Below, piece by piece: positions 32,387-39,599 of a stretch of DNA of 39,599 nucleotides. The DNA comes from a bacterium (GTDB lineage: Bacteria > Vulcanimicrobiota > Vulcanimicrobiia > Vulcanimicrobiales > Vulcanimicrobiaceae), in NCBI GenBank assembly GCA_021786705.1, contig JAJYMV010000134.1, forward strand, positions 1 to 39,599. Reading direction: 5' to 3'. The notes beneath the pieces were generated by a model that was not told where the DNA came from, searched no databases, and saw only the letters and a program-made list of their open reading frames with translations. Made by a program: the position numbers and the translations under genes. Numbering within the stretch: the first letter of the stretch is position 1; each line of letters begins with the position of its first letter.

Positions 32387-32460
32387 GCGGGCGTTGCATA
32401 GTGGTAGTGCTTCTGCCTTCCAAGCAGACAGCGCGGGTTCGATTCCCGCCGCCCGCTCCA
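32387..32460 (+). tRNA. tRNA-Gly (anticodon UCC)
   Basis: Standard cloverleaf of 74 bases with acceptor GCGGGCG/CGCCCGC, anticodon stem TCTGC/GCAGA around CTTCCAA (TCC), T-arm GCGGG-TTCGATT-CCCGC and an encoded CCA. Confidence 0.95.
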
Positions 32461-32470
32461 AAGAAACGAC

Positions 32471-32545
32471 GCCGTTGTAGCTCAGTGGTAGAGCACGTCC
32501 TTGGTAAGGACGAGGTCATGGGTTCAATCCCCATCAACGGCTCCA
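32471..32545 (+). tRNA. tRNA-Thr (anticodon GGU)
   Basis: Cloverleaf of 75 bases with acceptor GCCGTTG/CAACGGC, D-arm GCTC...GAGC, anticodon stem CGTCC/GGACG around TTGGTAA (GGT), T-arm ATGGG-TTCAATC-CCCAT and encoded CCA. Second threonine tRNA of the cluster, reading ACC/ACU codons. Confidence 0.95.
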
Positions 32546-32611
32546 GTTTCGCGTTTCGAACGCGATCGTTTTTGCATCTGCCGAGTGCCTTCACGCGTTC
32601 TTTTAGAACGT

Positions 32612-33019
32612 ATGAACGAACGAAAAGAGCCGGAGATCGTGCGGAGCGAGGACGAGTGGCGCGCCCATTTGGGCCCCGAGCGCTATCACATTTTACGCGA
32701 AGCTGGAACCGAACGGCCCTTCTCCGGCTCCCTGCTCGCCGTCACCGCCGAGGGGCGTTACCTCTGCGGGGCATGCGGCGCCGCCCTCTTTACCGCCGAT
32801 GCAAAGTTCGAATCGCACTGCGGGTGGCCGAGTTTTACCGAACCCGAAGAATTGGAGCGCGTGCGCTTACTCGAGGATCGAAGCCACGGAATGCTGCGAA
32901 CCGAAGTGCGCTGCAAGCGCTGCGACTCGCACCTCGGTCATGTCTTCGACGATGGCCCGGGGCCGAAGGGCACGCGGTATTGCATCAACTCGCTCTCGCT
33001 CGATTTTCAGCCGAAGTAA
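32612..33019 (+). CDS. msrB: Peptide-methionine (R)-S-oxide reductase
   Basis: Repairs R-sulfoxides of protein-bound methionine using thioredoxin. The 135-residue product has zinc ligands C52, C55, C101 and C104, HCGWPSF with C70 as a candidate resolving cysteine, and the catalytic C124 in RYCINS. ATG 32612 is the first start after the tRNA cluster that keeps the conserved N terminus; no clear ribosome binding site precedes it. A free-methionine sulfoxide reductase is encoded 5 kb downstream, so both protein-bound and free R-forms can be repaired from this region. Confidence 0.95.
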   Translation: MNERKEPEIVRSEDEWRAHLGPERYHILREAGTERPFSGSLLAVTAEGRYLCGACGAALFTADAKFESHCGWPSFTEPEELERVRLLEDRSHGMLRTEVRCKRCDSHLGHVFDDGPGPKGTRYCINSLSLDFQPK

Positions 33020-33029
33020 CGAGCGGTCT

Positions 33030-33043
33030 TTACGCGGGCGTAA
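33030..33043. promoter_or_regulatory. Inverted repeat between msrB and histidine kinase
   Basis: TTACGC and GCGTAA form perfect 6-base arms around GG, 10 bases after the msrB stop and 122 bases before the kinase start. It could be an operator for the signalling operon or a short hairpin ending the msrB transcript; there is no T-run. Confidence 0.3.
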
Positions 33044-33165
33044 CAAAGCTCACCGACCCACGCGCGGCAACGCCGATCGTCCCTAAGATTCGCGCCGTGG
33101 ATCGCTGAAAAAGATTAACACCTCCGGAGGGAGCATCGTCCCCGAGAAGGAAGCGCGCGAACGGG

Positions 33166-35100
33166 ATGGGAGCCGCCAAAAGTCATACGCTGCCCGTCGA
33201 CCTCGGTGAGGTTCTCGAACGCATCACCGACGGATTCTTCGTGCTCGACCGCGACATGCGGATCCGATTCATGAACGGGGAAGCCAAACGTTTGCTTGGG
33301 GCGGTCGGCCGCGATGTTGTCGGCATGCGGGTGCGCGATCTCTTCCCCACCTTCGCAAATTCGGTCTTCGAGGAGCAGTACCAAAAGGCGCTCGATACCG
33401 GCGCCCCGACGGCCTTCGTCGAGTACTCCCTCACCTCGTACCTCTGGTTCGACGTCAAGGCCTTCCCCGCACCCGACGGGATCTCGGTTTACTTCCGCGA
33501 CGTGACCGATCGTGTCGAGGCCGAGCGCGTCCTGACCGAACGGAATAATCAACAGGCCGCCCTCATCGAATTCGGGCGGCTCGCGCTCTCGCAGGCCTCG
33601 CTCCTTCGCGTGAGCGAGGATGCATTGGAGCTCCTCTGCACCTACCTCGACGTCCCGGCGGCGGAGATGTACCGCTACCGGCCCTCGCTCGACCGCTACG
33701 AGCGTGTCGGCGAACTCGGCGACGCCGTCCCGGCGCTTCGCGCCGACGACGAGACGCTCGATTTCGCCGGTTCGGCGCAGATCCGGAGAGCGGAGCCGAT
33801 CGTCGTCGATCGCCTCACCGACGAATCGCCCTTTCTCGACGCGCATGCACGGATGGCGAAGGGAATCGTTTCGGTCGCCTGCGTCCCGATCGGAACCGAG
33901 AGCGAGCCGATCGGCATGATCGTGGTCGGCAGTCCGCGTGCCTCCGACTTCGACGAGGCCCGCCTCCGCTTTATCGAGAGCGTCGCGACGACGATCGCGG
34001 AGGTCTTTCACAGCACGCGCGCGACCGCGCAGACCCGCGAGATCCTCGACAGTATCACCGATGCCTTCGTCGCGGTCGACAAGTCCTTACGCATCATCTA
34101 CGTCAACGAACGCTTGGCGCAGTTTTATCGGTCCAAAAAAGAAACGCTCATCGGGCGCCCGATGATGGATTTCGTCGAGCCGAGCGCGGAGAGCATGGTA
34201 CGCGCCGCCTTCGAAGAAGCGCTTGCCACGCGCAAACCCGTCACGCTCGAATTGCGCTCCAACGTCAACGGGCGATGGTACGACATGCGGATCTATCCGT
34301 TCGCCGACGGCTTAGCCGGCTACATTCGCGACATTACCAATCGGATCAATAGCGAGCGAGAGATTCGCGAACTCAATGCGACGCTGGAGCAGCGGGTCGC
34401 CGAGAGAACCAAACAACTCGAGGCCGCAAACCAAGAACTCGAATCCTTCGCATACTCGGTCTCGCACGATCTGCGCGCGCCGCTACGAGCGATCGACGGG
34501 TTCAGCCAGGTGCTCGAAGAAGATTATCGCGAGTTGCTCGACGAGACCGCGAAGGGCTACTTGGGCCGGGTGCGTTCGGCTGCGAAGCGCATGGCCGAGC
34601 TGATCGATGCACTGCTGCGCTTGGCAAAAATCGCGCGCGCCCCACTTCATTTCGAAACGATCGACGTAAGCGAGATGTTCTCCGGCATCGTCGCGGAGCT
34701 CGCGGTCGCCGAACCCAACCGCAGCGTCGCTATCGACGTCGAGCCGGGCCTCGTCGGCCTCGGCGACCCCGCGCTCGTTCGAGCCGCTCTCGCAAATTTG
34801 GTCGGTAATGCCTGGAAGTTTACGCGCAATACCGAGCATCCGTCGATCGCCTTCGGGCGCGATCCCTCGGGCGAATTCTTCGTTCGCGATAACGGCGCGG
34901 GTTTCGATATGGCGTATGCGAATAAACTCTTCGGGGCCTTTCAACGCCTTCACGCTGCCGATGAGTTCGAGGGAACGGGAATCGGTCTCGCCACCGTCGC
35001 ACGCATCGTTCATCGCCACGGCGGCACGCTTCGAGCGGAAGGCTCGGTCGGACACGGAGCTACGTTCTGGTTTACGCTTCCAACGGAGGTTCCCCAATAG
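33166..35100 (+). CDS. PAS-GAF-PAS sensor histidine kinase
   Basis: Cytosolic sensor kinase of 644 residues without membrane segments. Order: PAS (about 12-115, opening with ITDGFFVLDRDMRIRFMN), GAF (about 125-285), second PAS (about 300-400, ITDAFVAVDKSLRIIYVN), a coiled-coil linker, HisKA with the phospho-acceptor H434 in YSVSHDLRAPLRAIDG, and HATPase with NLVGNAWKFT, DNGAGFD and GTGIGLATV. The HisKA sequence is of the phytochrome-like type, but the GAF domain lacks an obvious chromophore cysteine context, so a light-sensing role is not supported. A GAAGGAAG lies upstream of ATG 33166. The response regulator starts on its stop (TAGTG), so the two are a pair. Confidence 0.93.
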   Translation: MGAAKSHTLPVDLGEVLERITDGFFVLDRDMRIRFMNGEAKRLLGAVGRDVVGMRVRDLFPTFANSVFEEQYQKALDTGAPTAFVEYSLTSYLWFDVKAFPAPDGISVYFRDVTDRVEAERVLTERNNQQAALIEFGRLALSQASLLRVSEDALELLCTYLDVPAAEMYRYRPSLDRYERVGELGDAVPALRADDETLDFAGSAQIRRAEPIVVDRLTDESPFLDAHARMAKGIVSVACVPIGTESEPIGMIVVGSPRASDFDEARLRFIESVATTIAEVFHSTRATAQTREILDSITDAFVAVDKSLRIIYVNERLAQFYRSKKETLIGRPMMDFVEPSAESMVRAAFEEALATRKPVTLELRSNVNGRWYDMRIYPFADGLAGYIRDITNRINSEREIRELNATLEQRVAERTKQLEAANQELESFAYSVSHDLRAPLRAIDGFSQVLEEDYRELLDETAKGYLGRVRSAAKRMAELIDALLRLAKIARAPLHFETIDVSEMFSGIVAELAVAEPNRSVAIDVEPGLVGLGDPALVRAALANLVGNAWKFTRNTEHPSIAFGRDPSGEFFVRDNGAGFDMAYANKLFGAFQRLHAADEFEGTGIGLATVARIVHRHGGTLRAEGSVGHGATFWFTLPTEVPQ

Positions 35101-35531
35101 TGAGCACCCCCTACATCCTCCTCATCGAGGATAACGACGACGATATCGAACTCACCAAGCGAGCGTTCGAGAAAAATCATATTCTCAACGAAATCGTCGT
35201 TCTCCGAGACGGCGAAAAAGCGGTGCAGTATCTCTTCGAGAAGGCCTTCGAAGGGCGCGGTACTCCACAGTTTATTTTGCTCGATTTAAAGTTGCCGAAG
35301 GTCTCGGGGCTCGAACTCTTAGAACAAATTCGGCATCACGACGCCACGCGCCTCATTCCCACCGTCATCCTTACCTCGAGCAAACAGGACGAAGATCTGC
35401 TCGCCGGGTATCGGCTCGGCGTGAATAGCTACGTGCGCAAGCCGGTCGATTTTAACGAATTCGTCGAAGCGGTTCGGCAAGTAGGGCTCTATTGGCTCGT
35501 CCTGAATCAGACGCCGCGAACCGGCCTATGA
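35100..35531 (+). CDS. Single-domain response regulator (Rcp1-like)
   Basis: Receiver-only protein of 143 residues. Acidic pocket IEDNDDDIEL, phospho-acceptor D62 in ILLDLKLPK, LTSS and the conserved Lys in YVRKPVDF. The extended alpha-4 region and C-terminal stretch match the Rcp1 type that pairs with phytochrome-like kinases. GTG 35100 overlaps the kinase stop, and the stop overlaps the next ATG. With no output domain it must act through protein contacts, probably with the REC-PAS-GGDEF-EAL protein encoded next or as a phosphate shuttle. Confidence 0.93.
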   Translation: MSTPYILLIEDNDDDIELTKRAFEKNHILNEIVVLRDGEKAVQYLFEKAFEGRGTPQFILLDLKLPKVSGLELLEQIRHHDATRLIPTVILTSSKQDEDLLAGYRLGVNSYVRKPVDFNEFVEAVRQVGLYWLVLNQTPRTGL

Positions 35532-37618
35532 ACGCTAGTCGGCCGTTACGCGTCCTGTGCATCGACGATTCGGCCGACGATGCCGAACTCAACGTGCTCG
35601 CGCTCGGGCGTGCCGGGTATCGTGTGGAAACGCAACGCGCCGACCGTGAGGATGCTGCTCGCGAGGCCCTCGACCGTGCGACCTGGGACGTCGTGCTCTG
35701 CGACTACTCGATGCCGAATTTCAGCGCTCCCGCGATGCTCGCATTGCTCGCCGAGCGCGATCTCGACATTCCCTGTCTGATCGTCTCCGGAGCGATCGGC
35801 GAAGAAGCCGCTGCCGAGGCGATTCGCCTCGGTGCCTACGATTATATTTTCAAAAACAATCTCAAACGGCTCGGGCCCGCCGTCGACCGGGCGCTGCGCG
35901 ACGCCGATTTGCGCCGCGCGCGGCGCATCATCGAACAACAGCTCCGTGCGAGCGAGACGCGACTGCGCCTCCTCTTCGAGCAGCTTCCCGCGCTCGTCGT
36001 CACGACCGATACCGACCTCACGATCACCTCGATCGAGGGCGCGCGCCTCGGGGCGTTGGGCATGGAGAGCGAGGCACTCCTCAACACGCGCATCGCCACG
36101 TCAGCGTTGATCGCCGACGAGTCGCGCTTTCCCGTCCGGCGCGCACACCTCAAGGCTCTCCAGGGTGTCGCCGGTGAGTACGAGATGATTTGGGGCGGGA
36201 AAACGCTGCAAGGCCATGTCGAGCCGCTGCGAACGGAGAGCGGTCGAATCGTGGGAACGATCTCGGTCGCATTCGATATCACCGAGCGCAAGGTCGCAGA
36301 GCAACGCCTCACCTATTTTTCGCAGTTCGATCTTTTAACCGACCTTCCCAACCGCACCGTTCTTGAGGATCGGCTCGTGCAAGCGTTGGCTCTAGCGGCG
36401 CGGCACGGCGATTCGATTGCGGTCTTCGCTATCGATCTCGACCGCTTCAAAGAAGTCAACGAGAGCTACGGACGGACCAGCGGAGACGAGCTGCTTCGCG
36501 GCGTCGGGCGGCGGTTGCGCCGTCTCTTCGACGACACCGCCACCGTCTCGCGTTTCGGCGAGGATCTCTTCGTCATTCTCGCGATCGGCCTCGATTCGCG
36601 CGAACTCGTGGAAGCGCAGGGGCGGCGTATTCGCGACGCATTCGAATCGCCGTTCGAGATACGCGACTCCGATATTTATGTGACTGCAAGCATCGGCATC
36701 GCGTTAGCGGGCGATGACGGAAATGACGCGCACGGATTGATCGAATCGGCGGAGGCGGCGCTGCTCTCCGCAAAGCAGAGCGGCCGAAATACCTGGCGCT
36801 TTTTTACCCCGAGCATGCTGCTTTCATCGGTCGAACGCATAACGCTCAAACGCGATCTTCGCGTCGCCGCGGTGAACGACCAACTCGCGTTGCATTATCA
36901 GCCGATTCTTCGGGCCTCCGACGGCGCGCTCGCCGGCCTCGAAGTGCTGGTTCGGTGGCAGCACCCGAGTTACGGAATGCTGATGCCCGATAACTTCGTT
37001 CCGCTCGCCGAGGAATCCGGAGCGATCGAGGATGTCGGCGAGTGGGTCCTCGCGTCGGCATGCGAGCAATTCGTTCGTTGGAGTAAGAGCGGCGTGAAGC
37101 TCCGTCGCATCGCGGTGAACCTCTCGGCCCGTCAATTCGAAGGGCGCGACCTGCGCGAACGCGTCGCCGCGATCATCGAACGCACCGGAATCGCCCCGGA
37201 GAATCTGGAGTTGGAACTCACCGAGAGCGCGATCATGCGCGACGTCACCGGCGCGATCGCAACCTTGCAGGATCTCAAGCGCCTCGGCGTTCGCATCGCG
37301 GTCGACGATTTCGGTGCCGGCTATACGAGCCTCTCGTTCTTGCGTCGCTTTCCGGTCGATTGCTTGAAGATCGATCAATCGTTTGTCCACGATCTCCACG
37401 AAGGATCGCACGACGAGGCGATCGTGAAAGCGATCGTGACGTTGGCAACGAATCTTGGGCTCACCTCGGTCGCCGAGGGCGTGGAAGATGAATCGGTCTT
37501 CATGCAGCTCCGCGCGCTCGGCGTCAGCGAGGTACAGGGTTTCCATCTCTCGCGCCCGATGACGTTGGAGGCGACCACGACGTTTCTATCCGAACACGTT
37601 GCGATGGCGACGGAGTAA
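35528..37618 (+). CDS. REC-PAS-degenerate GGDEF-EAL protein, probable c-di-GMP phosphodiesterase
   Basis: A 696-residue signalling protein. Receiver domain at 1-125 with D59 as phospho-acceptor; PAS at about 145-260; GGDEF domain at about 275-430; EAL domain at about 440-690. The cyclase signature is spoiled: GEDLF at 344-348 instead of GGDEF. The phosphodiesterase side keeps EVL (472-474) with VRWQHP, NLSARQF, LTESAIM, DDFGAGYTS, KIDQSF and AEGVED, the metal and catalytic positions of active EAL enzymes. It is therefore expected to break c-di-GMP, with the inactive GGDEF perhaps sensing GTP. ATG 35528 overlaps the regulator stop. Phosphorylation by the upstream kinase probably sets its activity. 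Confidence 0.92.
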   Translation: MNASRPLRVLCIDDSADDAELNVLALGRAGYRVETQRADREDAAREALDRATWDVVLCDYSMPNFSAPAMLALLAERDLDIPCLIVSGAIGEEAAAEAIRLGAYDYIFKNNLKRLGPAVDRALRDADLRRARRIIEQQLRASETRLRLLFEQLPALVVTTDTDLTITSIEGARLGALGMESEALLNTRIATSALIADESRFPVRRAHLKALQGVAGEYEMIWGGKTLQGHVEPLRTESGRIVGTISVAFDITERKVAEQRLTYFSQFDLLTDLPNRTVLEDRLVQALALAARHGDSIAVFAIDLDRFKEVNESYGRTSGDELLRGVGRRLRRLFDDTATVSRFGEDLFVILAIGLDSRELVEAQGRRIRDAFESPFEIRDSDIYVTASIGIALAGDDGNDAHGLIESAEAALLSAKQSGRNTWRFFTPSMLLSSVERITLKRDLRVAAVNDQLALHYQPILRASDGALAGLEVLVRWQHPSYGMLMPDNFVPLAEESGAIEDVGEWVLASACEQFVRWSKSGVKLRRIAVNLSARQFEGRDLRERVAAIIERTGIAPENLELELTESAIMRDVTGAIATLQDLKRLGVRIAVDDFGAGYTSLSFLRRFPVDCLKIDQSFVHDLHEGSHDEAIVKAIVTLATNLGLTSVAEGVEDESVFMQLRALGVSEVQGFHLSRPMTLEATTTFLSEHVAMATE

Positions 37619-37622
37619 CCGA

Positions 37623-38105
37623 TTATCCCAGGCGCGCGAGTGCGCGGACGTCGACGCGTGCGGCGAGCGTTCGGGCGAGCCGTTCGATGCCGAGGCGATC
37701 GCTCTCGGTGAATCGTGCCTTGCGCGGGCTGTCGCAATCGACCACGCCGAGAATGCCGGCGGCATCGCGGAGCGGCACGACGACCTCGGAGGCCGAAGCA
37801 CTATCGCAGACGATATGGTCGTCGAAGGTAGCGACATCGTCGACGAGGATCGTACTGTCGGCGGCAAAGGCTTTTCCGCAGACGCCGCGCCCGATCCGAA
37901 TGCGCGTGCAGGACGGCTTGCCGATGAACGGTCCGAGAACGAGTTCCTCGCGCTTCGCGATATAGAGCCCGGCAAAGTTGAGCTCGGAAATCTCGGAGGC
38001 GAGAAAGGCGGCGAAATTCGCGCAATTCGCGAGGACGTCGGGTTCGCCCTCAAGCAAGGCTTGCAGCTGACGCTCTAACTGTTCGTAATCGGTCGACATG
38101 GGCAT
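37623..38105 (-). CDS. msrC: Free methionine-(R)-sulfoxide reductase (GAF-domain fRMsr)
   Basis: Reduces free methionine-R-sulfoxide, 160 residues from ATG 38105 (ATG 38099 is as good). The GAF fold carries NFAGLYIAKREELVLGPF, KPSCTRI, RGVCGKAF and HIVCDSASASEVVVPL; the three cysteines match the redox set (C84, C94 and C118 in the Escherichia coli enzyme). An upstream extension to 38276 is open but lacks conservation and runs into the divergent signalling gene. It is convergent with the EAL gene, with only four bases between stops, and 84 bases from the divergent HD-GYP gene. Confidence 0.93.
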   Translation of the reverse strand: MPMSTDYEQLERQLQALLEGEPDVLANCANFAAFLASEISELNFAGLYIAKREELVLGPFIGKPSCTRIRIGRGVCGKAFAADSTILVDDVATFDDHIVCDSASASEVVVPLRDAAGILGVVDCDSPRKARFTESDRLGIERLARTLAARVDVRALARLG

Positions 38106-38134
38106 CGTGTTCGCGCCGACACCGTTTCTCTTCC

Positions 38135-38167
38135 CGCCTGCCCATCCCGAACGGAGGATGGGAGGCG
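38135..38167. promoter_or_regulatory. 12-pair hairpin in the divergent msrC / HD-GYP leader
   Basis: CGCCT plus CCCATCC (38135-38139, 38141-38147) pairs with GGATGGG plus AGGCG (38156-38162, 38163-38167), interrupted by a single bulged G at 38140, with an 8-base loop. It ends 8 bases before the probable ribosome binding site AAGGGG (38175-38180) of the plus-strand gene. Given its position it may be an operator shared by both genes or a leader structure affecting translation. Confidence 0.5.
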
Positions 38168-38189
38168 CCCGGCGAAGGGGCTGGCGACG

Positions 38190-39599
38190 ATGGAACTCGA
38201 TATGGGGGTAGGCGAGCAGATCGGCAAGAGTTCTGCATTGGTGCGGCGTGCCGCCGCATTGCTTTCCTCGGATCATTCCTTCGACGAATTATTCGCGCGC
38301 CTGACGGAGATGCTCGCCGAACTCGTCGATGCCTCGACGGTCTTCGTCGCGCTCCCAGGGGCGAACGGCGATTACGCCGTCGAGTATCATTTCGATCACG
38401 GAAAAGTTCTTCGCGGACACGTGCCGTTGCGCGAGGGTTCGGTCGCGTTGCGAGCGATCGCCGAGCAACGGCTCGTGTGGGGCAACGCGCCCGAGGAATG
38501 GGCGCCGGGCGGTCGCGTCGCCATCGACCCCGAGCATCCCGAGCGTAACGACAGCATATCGGCGATCTTCGCGCCGATGCGCCACGCCGGCGCGATCGTC
38601 GGGTGCCTCTCCGTCCAGAGCCCGAAAGCTGACGCCTACACCGTCGGCGAGGCGGAGCTCGTCGCGGCGATCGCGCACTTTCTCGGCGTAGCGCTGGAGA
38701 ACCGTCGCCTCTTCGAGCAGAGCCAACGCATCGCGGAGATCGATCCGCTCACCGGGCTCCCCAACCATTCGAAACTCGTGCGCGATTTAGAAAAATTCGT
38801 CGGGCAGGCGACCTCGACTCGGCCGGTCGCTGCCGCGATCTTCAACGTTGTGAATTTCTCGCAATTCAACGATACCTATGGGTACGCGCTCGGCGACGAG
38901 GTGCTGCACCGAATCTCCGAAACGATCTCGCGATTCTATTCGGCCAACGTCACGGTCGGGCGCTTCGGCGGCGACGCGTTCTTAATGATCGTGCACGGAG
39001 AATCGAGCGATCGTGCGATCGCAACGATCGCCGAACTCGCGCACGCGTTCTCCACGTTGACCTTCGAAGACGGCGATCGGCGGATTCCGATCTCGCTCGC
39101 CTGCGGGTACGCGCTCGCGCCGATGGATGCGGTGACGCGCGTCGATCTGATCGCGCTCTGCACGCATCGCCGCCGTCTGAGCCGCAAGCGCGGCGGGGCA
39201 CCCGTAGGGGACGACGAGATCGACGCGCTCGCTCTGAACGGACAGTTCGTGGAAGTGCAGACGCTCGTGGACGCGTTGATGGATCGCGACCCGTTTACGC
39301 GCGTTCATCTCGTGCACGTGAATGCCATGGCGAAGCATTGGTCGGAGGCAAATCTCGATCTCAGCCCATCGGAGTTCTCGACCTTCATGCAGGCGAGTCT
39401 GCTGCACGATTTGGGGAAGCTGCTCGTCTCCGACCGCATTCTCGTAAAACCGGGTCGACTCACCGCCGCAGAGTATCGCTCCATGCAAGAGCACGCTCGC
39501 TTTGGCCACAACATCCTCTCGGATTTCCATCGCTTCGATGCGGTCGCCCGCGTCGTGGCCCAGCACCACGAGCGCTGGGATGGAAAGGGATACCCGGCC
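38190..39599 (+). CDS. GAF-degenerate GGDEF-HD-GYP protein, cut by window edge
   Basis: Hand translation from ATG 38190 (AAGGGG nine bases upstream) gives 470 unbroken residues to the window end. A GAF domain (about 10-165) is followed by a GGDEF-type domain (about 180-330) with DPLTGLPNHSKL and the altered signature GGDAF at 260-264, then an HD-GYP domain from about 350 with LLHDLGK (HD at 406-407) and HHERWDGKGYP at 459-469, the full metal and GYP motifs of c-di-GMP phosphodiesterases. The Glu to Ala change in the cyclase signature makes synthesis unlikely. Together with the EAL protein upstream this places two c-di-GMP hydrolases within 4 kb. The C terminus is missing. Confidence 0.9.
   Translation, partial: MELDMGVGEQIGKSSALVRRAAALLSSDHSFDELFARLTEMLAELVDASTVFVALPGANGDYAVEYHFDHGKVLRGHVPLREGSVALRAIAEQRLVWGNAPEEWAPGGRVAIDPEHPERNDSISAIFAPMRHAGAIVGCLSVQSPKADAYTVGEAELVAAIAHFLGVALENRRLFEQSQRIAEIDPLTGLPNHSKLVRDLEKFVGQATSTRPVAAAIFNVVNFSQFNDTYGYALGDEVLHRISETISRFYSANVTVGRFGGDAFLMIVHGESSDRAIATIAELAHAFSTLTFEDGDRRIPISLACGYALAPMDAVTRVDLIALCTHRRRLSRKRGGAPVGDDEIDALALNGQFVEVQTLVDALMDRDPFTRVHLVHVNAMAKHWSEANLDLSPSEFSTFMQASLLHDLGKLLVSDRILVKPGRLTAAEYRSMQEHARFGHNILSDFHRFDAVARVVAQHHERWDGKGYPA

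Noticed and set aside
33166-35100. Phytochrome photoreceptor
   Set aside because: The kinase core is phytochrome-like, but there is no PHY domain and no obvious bilin-binding cysteine or PASDIP-type motif in the GAF part.
1-39599. Insertion sequences, CRISPR arrays, prophage or integron parts
   Set aside because: No transposase, integrase, regular repeat-spacer pattern or terminal inverted repeats were seen on either strand.

Overview
The window is 39.6 kb of dense, high-GC bacterial chromosome with no mobile element, phage, CRISPR array or rRNA. Genes are packed with 4-base GTGA/ATGA or 8-20 base overlaps. The run PIN/TRAM protein, ispD, ispF, gltX-slot gene, cysE, cysS, rlmB, sigH is the gene order known from Bacillus and relatives, but GC content, carotenoid genes and codon use do not look like Firmicutes. 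My inference is a high-GC Terrabacteria-side lineage such as Eremiobacterota (WPS-2) or a neighbour; phylum level is uncertain.

Region 1 (1-17755). Minus-strand radA plus a cut-off glutamate formimidoyltransferase face a plus-strand carotenoid region: desaturase, phytoene/dehydrosqualene synthase, an antisense DUF2269 membrane gene, a second desaturase, then a tightly coupled run of acyltransferase, family-2 glycosyltransferase, cmk, plsC and polyprenyl diphosphate synthase. This reads as a pathway to a glycosylated, acylated acyclic carotenoid. A 1086-residue double GT-C glycosyltransferase (PMT-type C-terminal half) follows, then yebC, rpe, thiL, a pyridoxal-kinase-like gene and a small WapI-like protein. 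On the minus strand lie rpmB, a 3-hydroxyisobutyrate-dehydrogenase-family gene and a broken alpha/beta hydrolase.

Region 2 (19049-31663). A copper-site lipoprotein precedes fakA-plsX-fakB-fakB (fatty-acid kinase feeding phospholipid synthesis), hemW, the PIN/TRAM gene, ispD and ispF. Where other genomes carry gltX there is only a 181-residue protein resembling the anticodon-binding half of GluRS. cysE, cysS and rlmB follow, then sigH behind its own consensus promoter.

Region 3 (31669-39599). A small Fe-S/metal protein and tRNA-Thr(UGU) are on the minus strand; tRNA-Tyr, tRNA-Gly and tRNA-Thr(GGU) are on the plus strand. Next come msrB, a three-gene signalling unit (PAS/GAF histidine kinase, single-domain response regulator, REC-PAS-degenerate GGDEF-EAL protein), a free-methionine-R-sulfoxide reductase on the minus strand, and a GAF-degenerate GGDEF-HD-GYP protein that runs off the end. 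Two probable c-di-GMP phosphodiesterases within 4 kb, both with spoiled cyclase motifs, suggest local c-di-GMP removal.

Four genes were recovered by hand translation because they are partial, broken or use non-ATG starts: the formimidoyltransferase, the hydrolase remnant, the HD-GYP protein, and the GTG start of the cupredoxin.
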